Shown here: positions 17,788 through 24,888 of the stretch, piece after piece
Layout of the letters: each line of letters begins with the position of its first letter
Numbering within the stretch: the first letter of the stretch is position 1
Assembly: GCA_963819695.1 (NCBI GenBank)
Contig: CAWFXD010000001.1
Coordinates: 248,001-312,000, forward strand
Direction of reading: 5' to 3'
DNA length: 64,000 nt
DNA from: DASZIT01 sp963819695
GTDB lineage: Bacteria > Actinomycetota > Acidimicrobiia > Acidimicrobiales > RAAP-2
Program-made: the position numbers and the translations under genes
Notes under the pieces: generated by a model
What the model was told of the DNA's origin: nothing
Database searches by the model: none
The model's input: only the letters and a program-made list of their open reading frames with translations

Positions 17788-19295
17788 CGGGAGCTCCGTT
17801 CCTTGGTTGGTCTGGATGTGGCCGGGGCCGCCTTCTTGGCCGGCTCCCGGCCGCTTTCGGGCCGGCGCCCGTTTCTTCTTGGGCGCCGGGGCGTTGCCGG
17901 CGTCGCCGCAGAGCCCGAGCCGTCGGCCCAGATCCGATCGGAGGAGCCCGTCGGGGTCGACCCGTTGACGGACCGCTCGCCACTCGTCGAGCCGCGGGTA
18001 CATGGCGGCGAAGGCCTCCGGCGACACCCGTGAGTCTTTGGCCAGATATACCCGTCCGCCGGCCGCCAGAACCAACTGGTCGAGCTCGTCGAGGAGCGAG
18101 TCGAGCCGGTGGAAGCCGACCGGCAGGTCGAGGGCCAGGGTCCAGCCCGGCCATCGGGAAGGAGAGCGGGCCCGGGTCGCCGGGGCCGAAGCGCTTGAGG
18201 ACGGCCAGGAAGGAGGCCAGCTTCAGCGAGCTGAGCCGCTCGATGACCTGCCGGACCGTCTCCCCCTGCTGGTCGGCCACCACGAACTGGTACTGGAGGA
18301 ACCCGTTGGGGCCGTAGAGCCGGTTCCACGACCCGATCCCGTCGAGGGGATGGAAGAACCCGGTGAGGTGATGGGGTTTGGCCACCTGGTGCCGGGGGGC
18401 CTTGCGGAACCAGAACTCGTTGAACGCCCCGACGGTCAACGGGTTGAGCAGGCCGCTCGGGGGGGTGACCGGCACGGTAGCAGGGTCCGGGGATGGAAGG
18501 CCCGGGCCCGGTCGGGGTCCTGGCGGAGTCGGGCGGGCAGGTCCGGCAGGCGGGCATGGTCGCCGCGGGTCAGCACCGACCGTCCGAGCCGGCTGCCGGT
18601 GGCCTGGCAGTCGATCCAGGCCACCGAGTAGCGGTAGCCGTCGTCGCCGGTGACCATCTTGTCCATCACGTCGTCGAGATCGGTGGCCCGCTCGGTGTCG
18701 ACCAGCATGTAGCTGGTCTCGACCGCGATCATCTGCAGGGTGGCGTCGGTGATCACCCCGGTGAGCCCCATGCCGCCGGCCGTGGCCCAAAACAGGTCGG
18801 GGTCGGATCGGGGCGACAGCTCGACCGTCCCGGTCGGTGTCACCAGGGTCATCCGGGTGACGTGGGAGCAGAAGCTCCCGTCCACATGGTGGTTCTTCCC
18901 GTGGATGTCGGCGGCGATGGCCCCCCCGACCGTCACCATCCGGGTGCCGGGGGTCACCGGCACGAACCAGCCCAGAGGGACGAACCGCTCCATCAGGGTC
19001 TCGAGGCTCACCCCGGCGCCCACCGTGATCAGGCCCCGGGTGAGATCGACCTGGTGGATGGCATCGAGCCAGGTGGCGTCCACCACCGTGCCCCCGGCGT
19101 TCTGGGCGGCGTCCCCGTAGCTGCGGCCCAGCCCGCGGGCGATCAGCCCCCGGCTCGAGGGCCGGGTCGGCGGCGGCGGCCTTCATGGCCTGGTCGACGT
19201 CGTCGGGGTGGATGGCGTGGACCACCGCGGCGGCGGAGGGCGCGGTCCGGCCCCAGCCGGTGAGCAGGGCCCGGCGAGCCGGCGGGCCGCGCCAT
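17784..19295 (-). CDS. dprE1: DprE1, decaprenylphosphoryl-ribose oxidase (five apparent frameshifts)
   Basis: DprE1 is the FAD-dependent oxidase that starts epimerisation of decaprenylphosphoryl-ribose to the arabinose donor. Joined pieces give LLTGWGRTAPS, RGLGRSYGDAAQNAGG, IAADIHGKNHHVDGSF (flavin site), HPLDGIGSWNRLYGPNGFLQYQF, GWTLALDLP and VYLAKDSR. A Lys/Ala/Pro-rich tail of about 45 residues follows the usual end. Frame changes are needed near 19280, 19160, 18475, 18147 and 17850; four remove one base and one (18475) adds one. Despite this, no in-frame stop interrupts the repaired reading. The cysteine targeted by benzothiazinones in mycobacteria is alanine here. The ATG at 19295 overlaps the stop of the UbiA-family gene. 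Confidence 0.85.
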
Positions 19296-20248
19296 CAGCC
19301 GTAGATCCCGATGGCGAAGAGGCCGATCCACACCAGGCCGTAGATCTGGAGACGGTGGTCGCGGATGGCCAGCTCCTCGGGGGCGGCCCCCTCCCCGGAG
19401 TCGAGCAGGCGCACCACGTGGAGCAAGGCGATCACGAAGGGCACGATGGTCAGCTGAAACCACACCGGGTCGTGGCCGGGGTGGACCTGGGATGCCCGCT
19501 CGAAGGCCCAGAGGCAGTAGGCGGTCACCGACACCGCGGCGGCCAGGGTACGCACGGTCAAGAAGAAGGAGACACTGTAGAGCCCGAGGGTCTGGCGGAC
19601 GTGGGCCTGATTGGTGCGGTGATCGTCGAGCAGCTGCTTCTCGCCGGACCGCTTGCCGGTGACGATGAGCAGCGAGCCGAACGAGGCCACGATGAGGAAC
19701 CAGTTGGACAACGGCACTCCGGCGGCCACCCCGCCGGCCACCGCCCGGAGTACGAACCCCGAGCTCACCGCGGCGAGGTCGAGGATCGGCTCGTCCTTCA
19801 GGGCCAGCGAGTAGAGCGCGTTGATGGCGCCGTAGGCGCCCATCACCACGGCCATGTGCCAGCCGGCCAGGACCCACCCGAGAAGGACCGAGACGGCCAG
19901 CAGCCCGGAGCCGATCACCAGCCCCATCCCCACCGGCACCAGGCCGGCGGCGATCGGCCGGTAACGCTTGACCGGATGGGCCCGGTCCGCCTCCGCATCG
20001 AGGGAGTCGTTCAGGAAATACGCCCCGCTGGCGGCCAGGCAGAAGATCCCGAAGGCCGCCAGGCTCTGCAGGAGGGCGTGCCGGTGGAAGAGCACCCCGG
20101 CCACCCCCGGGGCCACGAAGACCAGCAGGTTCTTCAGCCACTGGCGGGGGCGGGCGATCCGCACCAGGCCCCGGGCCCGCGACGAGGACGCCGACGGCTG
20201 GGAGGAGTGTGGGTCGGATGGATCCACGGCTTCGGCCGGCGTGGGCAC
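19295..20248 (-). CDS. ubiA: UbiA-family decaprenyl-phosphate phosphoribosyltransferase
   Basis: This membrane prenyltransferase is predicted to move 5-phosphoribose from PRPP to decaprenyl phosphate, the first committed step to the arabinose donor later made by DprE1 and DprE2. The 317-residue protein has the UbiA motif YFLNDSLDAEADRAHPVKRYR near residue 81 and about eight hydrophobic helices. A second acidic motif lies in LKDEPILDLAAVSSGFVLRA. The proline- and serine-rich N-terminus is cytosolic. The start is a GTG preceded by GGAGGACGCC. The function follows from homology to Rv3806c and from the dprE1-dprE2 genes directly downstream. Confidence 0.88.
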   Translation of the reverse strand: MPTPAEAVDPSDPHSSQPSASSSRARGLVRIARPRQWLKNLLVFVAPGVAGVLFHRHALLQSLAAFGIFCLAASGAYFLNDSLDAEADRAHPVKRYRPIAAGLVPVGMGLVIGSGLLAVSVLLGWVLAGWHMAVVMGAYGAINALYSLALKDEPILDLAAVSSGFVLRAVAGGVAAGVPLSNWFLIVASFGSLLIVTGKRSGEKQLLDDHRTNQAHVRQTLGLYSVSFFLTVRTLAAAVSVTAYCLWAFERASQVHPGHDPVWFQLTIVPFVIALLHVVRLLDSGEGAAPEELAIRDHRLQIYGLVWIGLFAIGIYG

Positions 20249-20280
20249 GGCGTCCTCCGAATCGGGGGGTGTGGTATCGA

Positions 20281-20296
20281 GTTCGACTGATCGAAC
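20281..20296. promoter_or_regulatory. Inverted repeat upstream of the ubiA operon
   Basis: GTTCGA, four bases, TCGAAC lies 33 bases before the UbiA-family start on the minus strand. It could be an operator in the divergent spacer with the B12-binding gene. No regulator is known. Confidence 0.35.
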
Positions 20297-20399
20297 GTAC
20301 CACGGCGATTTCGGCCCCAGCCGCCGACTTCGGGCCGGTGGCCAGGCGATCGCCGCCCGAGTCGTGCCCCCGTTTGGCGCTCGATGGGGGCGGGTCGTT

Positions 20400-20405
20400 T
20401 AGGAT
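20400..20405 (+). promoter_or_regulatory. -10 box of a leaderless promoter for the B12-binding gene
   Basis: TAGGAT ends 8 nt before the GTG at 20414, with no ribosome binding site. Confidence 0.5.
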
Positions 20406-20413
20406 CGGCCTCC

Positions 20414-20821
20414 GTGAAACGACCCTATCGAGTGGTCGTGGCCAAACCCGGGTTGGACGGGCACGACCGCGGCGCCAAGGTGATCGCCCGGGCCCTGCGA
20501 GACGCCGGGTTCGAGGTCATCTACACCGGGCTCCATCAGACGCCCGAGCAGGTGGTGCAGGCCGTCATCCAGGAGGACGCCGATGCGGTCGGGCTGTCGC
20601 TGCTGTCCGGTGCCCACCTCACCCTCATCCCCCGGGTCATGGAAAGCCTCAAAGAACAGGGCCGCGACGACGTCCTGGTCCTGGTCGGTGGCATCATTCC
20701 CGAGGCCGACATCCCGGTGCTGAAAGCCCAGGGCGTCGCCGAGGTATTCACCCCGGGAGCCCCGTTGCCGGCCATCGGGGCCTGGCTGGCCGACGCCCTC
20801 GATGTCCGAGAAGGTGGTTGA
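20414..20821 (+). CDS. Stand-alone cobalamin-binding subunit of an acyl-CoA mutase
   Basis: The 135-residue protein is the B12-binding domain found at the C-terminus of methylmalonyl-CoA mutase, here as a separate small subunit. The cobalamin-ligand motif D-x-H-x-x-G is visible as LDGHDRG (Asp15, His17, Gly20). VGLSLLSGAH and VLVGGIIP line the nucleotide-tail pocket. A large catalytic subunit is not in this window, so methylmalonyl-, isobutyryl- or ethylmalonyl-CoA mutase remain possible. Its position directly before sucCD fits propionyl-CoA use through methylmalonyl-CoA to succinyl-CoA. Confidence 0.88.
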   Translation: MKRPYRVVVAKPGLDGHDRGAKVIARALRDAGFEVIYTGLHQTPEQVVQAVIQEDADAVGLSLLSGAHLTLIPRVMESLKEQGRDDVLVLVGGIIPEADIPVLKAQGVAEVFTPGAPLPAIGAWLADALDVREGG

Positions 20822-20854
20822 CCCAACCCCTTCGAACCGCATCATCCCTGGGAG

Positions 20855-20890
20855 TCCCAGACCGTCTCGTCCTCCCAGACCGTCTTGTTC
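20855..20890 (+). repeat. 18-bp tandem repeat upstream of sucC
   Basis: TCCCAGACCGTCTCGTCC (20855-20872) is followed immediately by a second copy with two changes (20873-20890). It ends 35 bases before the sucC start and could be a regulator binding site or a simple duplication. Confidence 0.6.
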
Positions 20891-20925
20891 AGAACCGTCA
20901 ACATCAACAGAGAGGAACGGATCCG

Positions 20926-22074
20926 GTGGATCTCTTCGAATACCAGGGCAAGCAGTACTTCGCCCGGTTCGGCATCCCGATTTCCAAAGGCGGGGTCGCC
21001 GACACCGTCGAGGAAGCCGTGGCCCAGGCCGACCAGGCCGGCTACCCGGTGGTGGTCAAGGCCCAGGTGAAAGTCGGGGGCCGGGGCAAGGCCGGTGGGG
21101 TCAAGCTGGCCAACGACGTCGGTGAGGTGCGGACCCACGCCGGGAACATCCTGGGTCTGGACATCAAGGGCCACGTGGTGAAGCGACTCTGGATCGAGCA
21201 CGCCTCGGACATCGAGCGCGAGTACTACGCCAGCTTCACCCTCGACCGGGCGGCCAAGAAGCACCTGGGCATGCTGTCGGCGGAGGGCGGGGTGGAGATC
21301 GAAGAGGTGGCGGTGACCAATCCCGACGCCATCGCCCTGCTGCACGTCGACCCGGTCGACGGTCTCAGCCTCGAAGCCGCCCGGGCGTGGGTGGACCGGG
21401 CCAACCTCGACCCGGAGGCCCGGGCTCAGGCCGCCGACCTGTTGGTGAAGCTGTACACCTGCTACACCGAGGGCGACTGCGACCTGGCCGAGATCAACCC
21501 GCTGATCCTGACTCCCGAGGGCAAGGTCCACGCCCTCGACGCCAAGGTCACCCTGGACGACAACGCCGCCTTCCGGCATCCGGAATGGGAGGAGTTCGCC
21601 GGCACCGAGGTCGAGGACGAGCGGGAGGCCCGGGCCAAGGCCCGGGGCCTCAACTACATCGGGCTCGACGGCACGGTGGGGATCATCGCCAACGGCGCCG
21701 GCCTGGCCATGAGCACCCTCGACGTGGTCAACCAGTGCGGAGGCTCGGCGGCCAACTTCTTGGACATCGGGGGCGGTGCCAACGCCGATGTCATGGCCGC
21801 GGCCCTGGAGGTCATCAACTCCGACCCGGCGGTGCGCTCCATCTTCGTCAACATCTTCGGGGGCATCACCCGGGTGGACGAGGTGGCCAAGGGGGTCCTC
21901 GAAGCCCTCGACCGGGTGCAGATCAGCTCACCCATCGTGTTGCGGTTGGACGGCACCAACGCCGTCGCCGGCCGGGAGATCCTGGCCGACCATCTGTCGG
22001 ACCGCCTGGTGGCGGAGCCGACCATGATCGAGGCCGCACGCCGTGCGGTCGCATTGGCTGGAGGCCAGTCGTGA
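20926..22074 (+). CDS. sucC: Succinyl-CoA synthetase beta subunit
   Basis: SucC binds nucleotide and succinate in the ADP-forming succinyl-CoA synthetase of the TCA cycle. The 382-residue protein starts with DLFEYQGKQYFARFGIP (ATP-grasp domain). It contains KAQVKVGGRGKAGGVKLA, ANGAGLAMSTLD and the GGGANADVMAAAL/IFGGITRVDEVA phosphate-binding segments of the CoA-ligase domain. The GTG at 20926 is preceded by AGAGGAA. Its stop overlaps the sucD start (GTGA). Upstream lies the B12-binding mutase subunit, which would supply succinyl-CoA. Confidence 0.96.
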   Translation: MDLFEYQGKQYFARFGIPISKGGVADTVEEAVAQADQAGYPVVVKAQVKVGGRGKAGGVKLANDVGEVRTHAGNILGLDIKGHVVKRLWIEHASDIEREYYASFTLDRAAKKHLGMLSAEGGVEIEEVAVTNPDAIALLHVDPVDGLSLEAARAWVDRANLDPEARAQAADLLVKLYTCYTEGDCDLAEINPLILTPEGKVHALDAKVTLDDNAAFRHPEWEEFAGTEVEDEREARAKARGLNYIGLDGTVGIIANGAGLAMSTLDVVNQCGGSAANFLDIGGGANADVMAAALEVINSDPAVRSIFVNIFGGITRVDEVAKGVLEALDRVQISSPIVLRLDGTNAVAGREILADHLSDRLVAEPTMIEAARRAVALAGGQS

Positions 22075-22961
22075 GCATCTTCGTTGACGAGAACACCAAG
22101 GTCGTGGTCCAGGGCATCAGCCCCACCAGCCAGGGCCTCTACCATGGGCTCCGGAACCGGGCCTACGGGACCCAGGTGGTGGCCGGCACCAATCCCAAGC
22201 GGGGCGGCGAGGAGATCGAGGGCATCCCGGTCTTCGCCACCGTGGCCGAGGCGGTGAAGGCCACCGGGGCCAACGCCTCGTTCATCTCCGTCCCCCCCAA
22301 GTTCGCCGCCGACGCCATCATCGAGGCGGCCGGGGCCGGCGTTCCCTTCGTGGTGTGCATCACCGAGGGCATCCCGGCCCAGGACGAGGCCCTGGCCTAC
22401 AACCGGTTGGTCCGGGAGTTCCCCGCCACCCGGCTGCTCGGGCCCAACTGTCCGGGGATCATCTCGCCGGGAAAATGCAACATCGGCATCACCTCGGGGG
22501 ACATCGCCCTGCCCGGTGGCCCGGTGGGGATCGTCTCCCGCTCCGGGACCCTGACCTACCAGGCACTCCATGAGCTCTCCCAGCAGGGGGTCGGGCAGAC
22601 CACCTGTGTGGGCATCGGCGGCGACCCGGTTCCCGGTACCAGCTTCATCGACTGCCTGCGCGCCTTCGAGGCCGACCCCGACACCCGGGCCATCATGATG
22701 ATCGGGGAGATCGGCGGCTCCGCCGAAGAGGAGGCGGCGGAGTTCATCAGCTCCTCGGTGACCAAGCCGGTGGTCTCCTACGTGGCCGGGGTGACCGCCC
22801 CGGCGGGGCGGAAGATGGGCCACGCCGGGGCGATCATCTCCGGCTCCAAGGGCACCGCCCAGGCGAAGATGGAGGCCCTGGCCGCGGCCGGGGTCACCGT
22901 CGCCCTCAACCCGACCGAAGCCGGTGAGGCGATGGTCGACGTCGTGAAGAAGCTCGACTGA
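22071..22961 (+). CDS. sucD: Succinyl-CoA synthetase alpha subunit
   Basis: SucD carries the CoA-binding domain and the histidine phosphorylated in the reaction. The 296-residue protein shows TKVVVQGISPTSQG at the N-terminus, LLGPNCPGIISPGKCNIG, and the catalytic histidine in GRKMGHAGAIISG. The GTG overlaps the sucC stop, giving tight coupling with equal subunit synthesis. Confidence 0.96.
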   Translation: MSIFVDENTKVVVQGISPTSQGLYHGLRNRAYGTQVVAGTNPKRGGEEIEGIPVFATVAEAVKATGANASFISVPPKFAADAIIEAAGAGVPFVVCITEGIPAQDEALAYNRLVREFPATRLLGPNCPGIISPGKCNIGITSGDIALPGGPVGIVSRSGTLTYQALHELSQQGVGQTTCVGIGGDPVPGTSFIDCLRAFEADPDTRAIMMIGEIGGSAEEEAAEFISSSVTKPVVSYVAGVTAPAGRKMGHAGAIISGSKGTAQAKMEALAAAGVTVALNPTEAGEAMVDVVKKLD

Positions 22962-23011
22962 CCCCCGAGGTTCCCTCCGCCGATGCCCACGCCGGGCTGC
23001 CCGTCGTCGCG

Positions 23012-23659
23012 GTGATCTTCGATCTCGACGGCCTGCTCATCGACTCCGAGCCCTACTGGCGCCAGGCGGAGATCGAGGTGTTCGGCTCGGTGGGGCTCCA
23101 ACTGTCGGAGACGGACACCCGTCAGACCATGGGCCTGCGGATCGACGACGCCGTCCGTCACTGGTGGGACCGTCACCCCTGGACGGGCATGACCCCGGTG
23201 GAGGTCGAACGGGCGACCACCGAACGGGTGGCCGAGTTGATCGCCGCCAAGGGCGAGGCGATGCCCGGGGCGCTCGAGGCGGTCGAACTCTGTGGCCGCC
23301 TGTCGCTCCCGGCCGCGGTGTGCTCGGGATCGTACGCGGTGGTCATCGAAGCCGCCCTCCGTCGCCTGGGGATCGAATCGGAGATCACCGTCTGGCATTC
23401 CGCCGAATGGGAGCCGCTGGGCAAGCCCCATCCGGGCGCCTACCTCTCCACCGCGGCCAAACTCGGTGTCGATCCCTCCGGCTGCCTGGCGGTGGAGGAC
23501 TCCTTCAACGGGGCCATCTCGGCCAAAGCCGCCCGGATGCGGGTAGTGGTCGTGCCCGAGCCCTCGGCGGTCGGCTCGGCCCGCTGGGGGTTCTGCGAGG
23601 CGGTGCTCGACTCGCTGGATGGCTTCGACGAAGGGTTGCTGGCTTCGCTGCAGGGGTGA
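23012..23659 (+). CDS. HAD-family sugar-phosphate phosphatase/phosphoglucomutase-like protein
   Basis: The 215-residue protein is a HAD hydrolase of subfamily IA (YniC/HxpB or beta-phosphoglucomutase type). The nucleophile motif is IFDLDGLLIDSEPYWR, motif II is AVCSGSY, the lysine is in GKPHPGAYL and the acidic motif is CLAVEDSFNG. The substrate cannot be told from sequence. The GTG at 23012 is chosen because it directly precedes the conserved motif; a nearby ATG at 22983 is out of frame. It lies 50 bases after sucD on the same strand. Confidence 0.85.
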   Translation: MIFDLDGLLIDSEPYWRQAEIEVFGSVGLQLSETDTRQTMGLRIDDAVRHWWDRHPWTGMTPVEVERATTERVAELIAAKGEAMPGALEAVELCGRLSLPAAVCSGSYAVVIEAALRRLGIESEITVWHSAEWEPLGKPHPGAYLSTAAKLGVDPSGCLAVEDSFNGAISAKAARMRVVVVPEPSAVGSARWGFCEAVLDSLDGFDEGLLASLQG

Positions 23660-23807
23660 TGGCCACGGGCGGCGCGAATTCTGGTCCGTCCGGTGCCCGA
23701 CCGCCACCGAGCGTGCCTGCAGATCCGGTTTTTCTCCCTAGCCCTCATGGGTCGGCGCCCAACTGCCGATGCTTAGTAGCGAAGGGGAACCCGGAGGCGG
23801 ATCGGGC

Positions 23808-23901
23808 TCGAAGGGAACCAGGGCGCTACTCGTCCGGGCATGGATCGGTCGGCCAACGACGTCCGACCAATCCATGCCGGGCGAGGGGCGTCTCCCTTCG
23901 A
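23808..23901. repeat. Long two-part inverted repeat (possible structured RNA or terminator)
   Basis: The inner stem pairs GGCATGGATCGGTCGG (23837-23852) with CCGACCAATCCATGCC (23863-23878), 15 of 16 positions matching, across a 10-base loop. The outer stem pairs TCGAAGGGA (23808-23816) with TCCCTTCGA (23893-23901). The unpaired stretches between the stems are about 20 and 14 bases. Confidence 0.65.
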
Positions 23902-23940
23902 TCTTCGCCTCGTCGCCCTCGTCCGTCCAACCCGTTCGCC

Positions 23941-23972
23941 TTTGAGCGAATCCCTCCGGTCATTCGCGCAAA
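23941..23972. repeat. TTTGAGCGAAT inverted repeat, copy 2
   Basis: TTTGAGCGAAT (23941-23951) and ATTCGCGCAAA (23962-23972) form the same palindrome as at 4890-4920, with one mismatch and a 10-base loop. It is again followed by GTGGCG. Confidence 0.65.
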
Positions 23973-24021
23973 GGTGGCGCGTCCTCCCAGCTTCGGGGAT
24001 GCTGGCCGGAGCCGGCCGTAC

Positions 24022-24888
24022 CTACGGCGCCGCGGTGGTCGGGGGGGCCGTGGTGGTTGACGGCACGGTGGTGGAGGGGCTCGAGGATGACGTCGACCCG
24101 GTTGCCGAGCCGGCCCCGCTGTTGTTGAGCACCGTCACATTCGACACCTTCCAGCCGGCTCCGGTCATGGTGAGGTCGGTCTGGATCCGGAGCTCGTCGG
24201 CGGACGGCGAGGACATCTTGTTGTTGATGTAGGTCTGGTCGACCACCGAATAGACACTGGCCTTGTCCCCGTTGATCGACTGCACGAACTGGCTGCGGAT
24301 CTGGCCGCGGGAGGAGGCCAGGGCCGCCTCCAGTTGGCTGCGGATGGTGGAGCCGAAGAACTGGTTCGACTGGCTGGCGAACGACCCGGTGGCGTAACCC
24401 TGGATCTTGTTGAAGTCGGCGTCGACGCTCTTGGCGTCGAAATTGGTCAGGGCCAGAAGGAAGTTGGTGGTGACCGTCTCCACCTGGGCCTGCTGCCCGG
24501 CCCGGCCGTTGAGCGACGCCCAGGCCTGAGCGAACACCACGGTCCCGACGATCCCGAGGACGGCGATGACCAGCACCACGATCTGGCTCTTGCGCCCTAG
24601 GGACCTGGCGTACCAGCGGCCCTTGGCCGCCGCCGGCTTCTTGGCCGAACCCGCGCCGGGAGCGGCCGGCTTCGAAGCCACCCCTTTCGGATCCGAGCGG
24701 TTCTCCTCCGACCCGTCGTCGGTCTCCGCGGCGTCGGCCGAATCCGCCTCATCGGAAGCATCGGAAGCATCGGAAGCATCGGAAGCATCGGCAGGGTCGG
24801 CACCGTCGGCCGGGCGAGGCCGGGCGCTTCCGGTTTCGCGGTCGACCACCGACACCTTGTAGGGCTTGCGGCCTGGCTCCTCGGTCAC
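24022..24888 (-). CDS. Mce-associated membrane protein
   Basis: The 288-residue protein matches the layout of Mce-associated (Mam) proteins. It has a long disordered acidic and then Lys/Ala-rich cytosolic N-terminus (about 95 residues), one membrane helix (IVVLVIAVLGIVGTVVF) and an extracytoplasmic domain with the pattern of the family (VETVTTNFLLALTNFDAKS). A Ser/Thr/Pro-rich tail follows. Such proteins are thought to stabilise Mce complexes. The ATG overlaps the mceF stop. The N-terminus contains a DAS repeat from a 9-bp microsatellite. It is the last gene of the operon. Confidence 0.82.
   Translation of the reverse strand: MTEEPGRKPYKVSVVDRETGSARPRPADGADPADASDASDASDASDEADSADAAETDDGSEENRSDPKGVASKPAAPGAGSAKKPAAAKGRWYARSLGRKSQIVVLVIAVLGIVGTVVFAQAWASLNGRAGQQAQVETVTTNFLLALTNFDAKSVDADFNKIQGYATGSFASQSNQFFGSTIRSQLEAALASSRGQIRSQFVQSINGDKASVYSVVDQTYINNKMSSPSADELRIQTDLTMTGAGWKVSNVTVLNNSGAGSATGSTSSSSPSTTVPSTTTAPPTTAAP
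24751..24795 (-). repeat. 9-bp microsatellite in the Mam gene
   Basis: ATCGGAAGC occurs four times in a row from 24751, followed by one imperfect unit. It encodes the DASDASDASDAS stretch. Gain or loss of units would keep the frame and change linker length. Confidence 0.8.

Larger units (their letters stand above)
23660..24021. other. Convergent intergenic region with large palindromes
   Basis: These 362 bases lie between the HAD gene (plus) and the end of the mce operon (minus) and hold no gene. They contain a long two-part inverted repeat at 23808-23901 and copy 2 of the TTTGAGCGAAT palindrome at 23941-23972. A near-duplicate pair CGAAGGGGAACC and CGAAGGGAACC occurs near 23780 and 23809. 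A role in bidirectional termination is the simplest reading. Confidence 0.6.

Noticed and set aside
17784..19295. dprE1 as a true pseudogene
   Set aside because: Five shifts but no premature stops in the repaired reading, all key motifs kept, and intact partner genes on both sides favour sequence error; not excluded.
22983..23012. ATG at 22983 as the HAD gene start
   Set aside because: It is out of frame with the conserved nucleophile motif and meets a stop at once.
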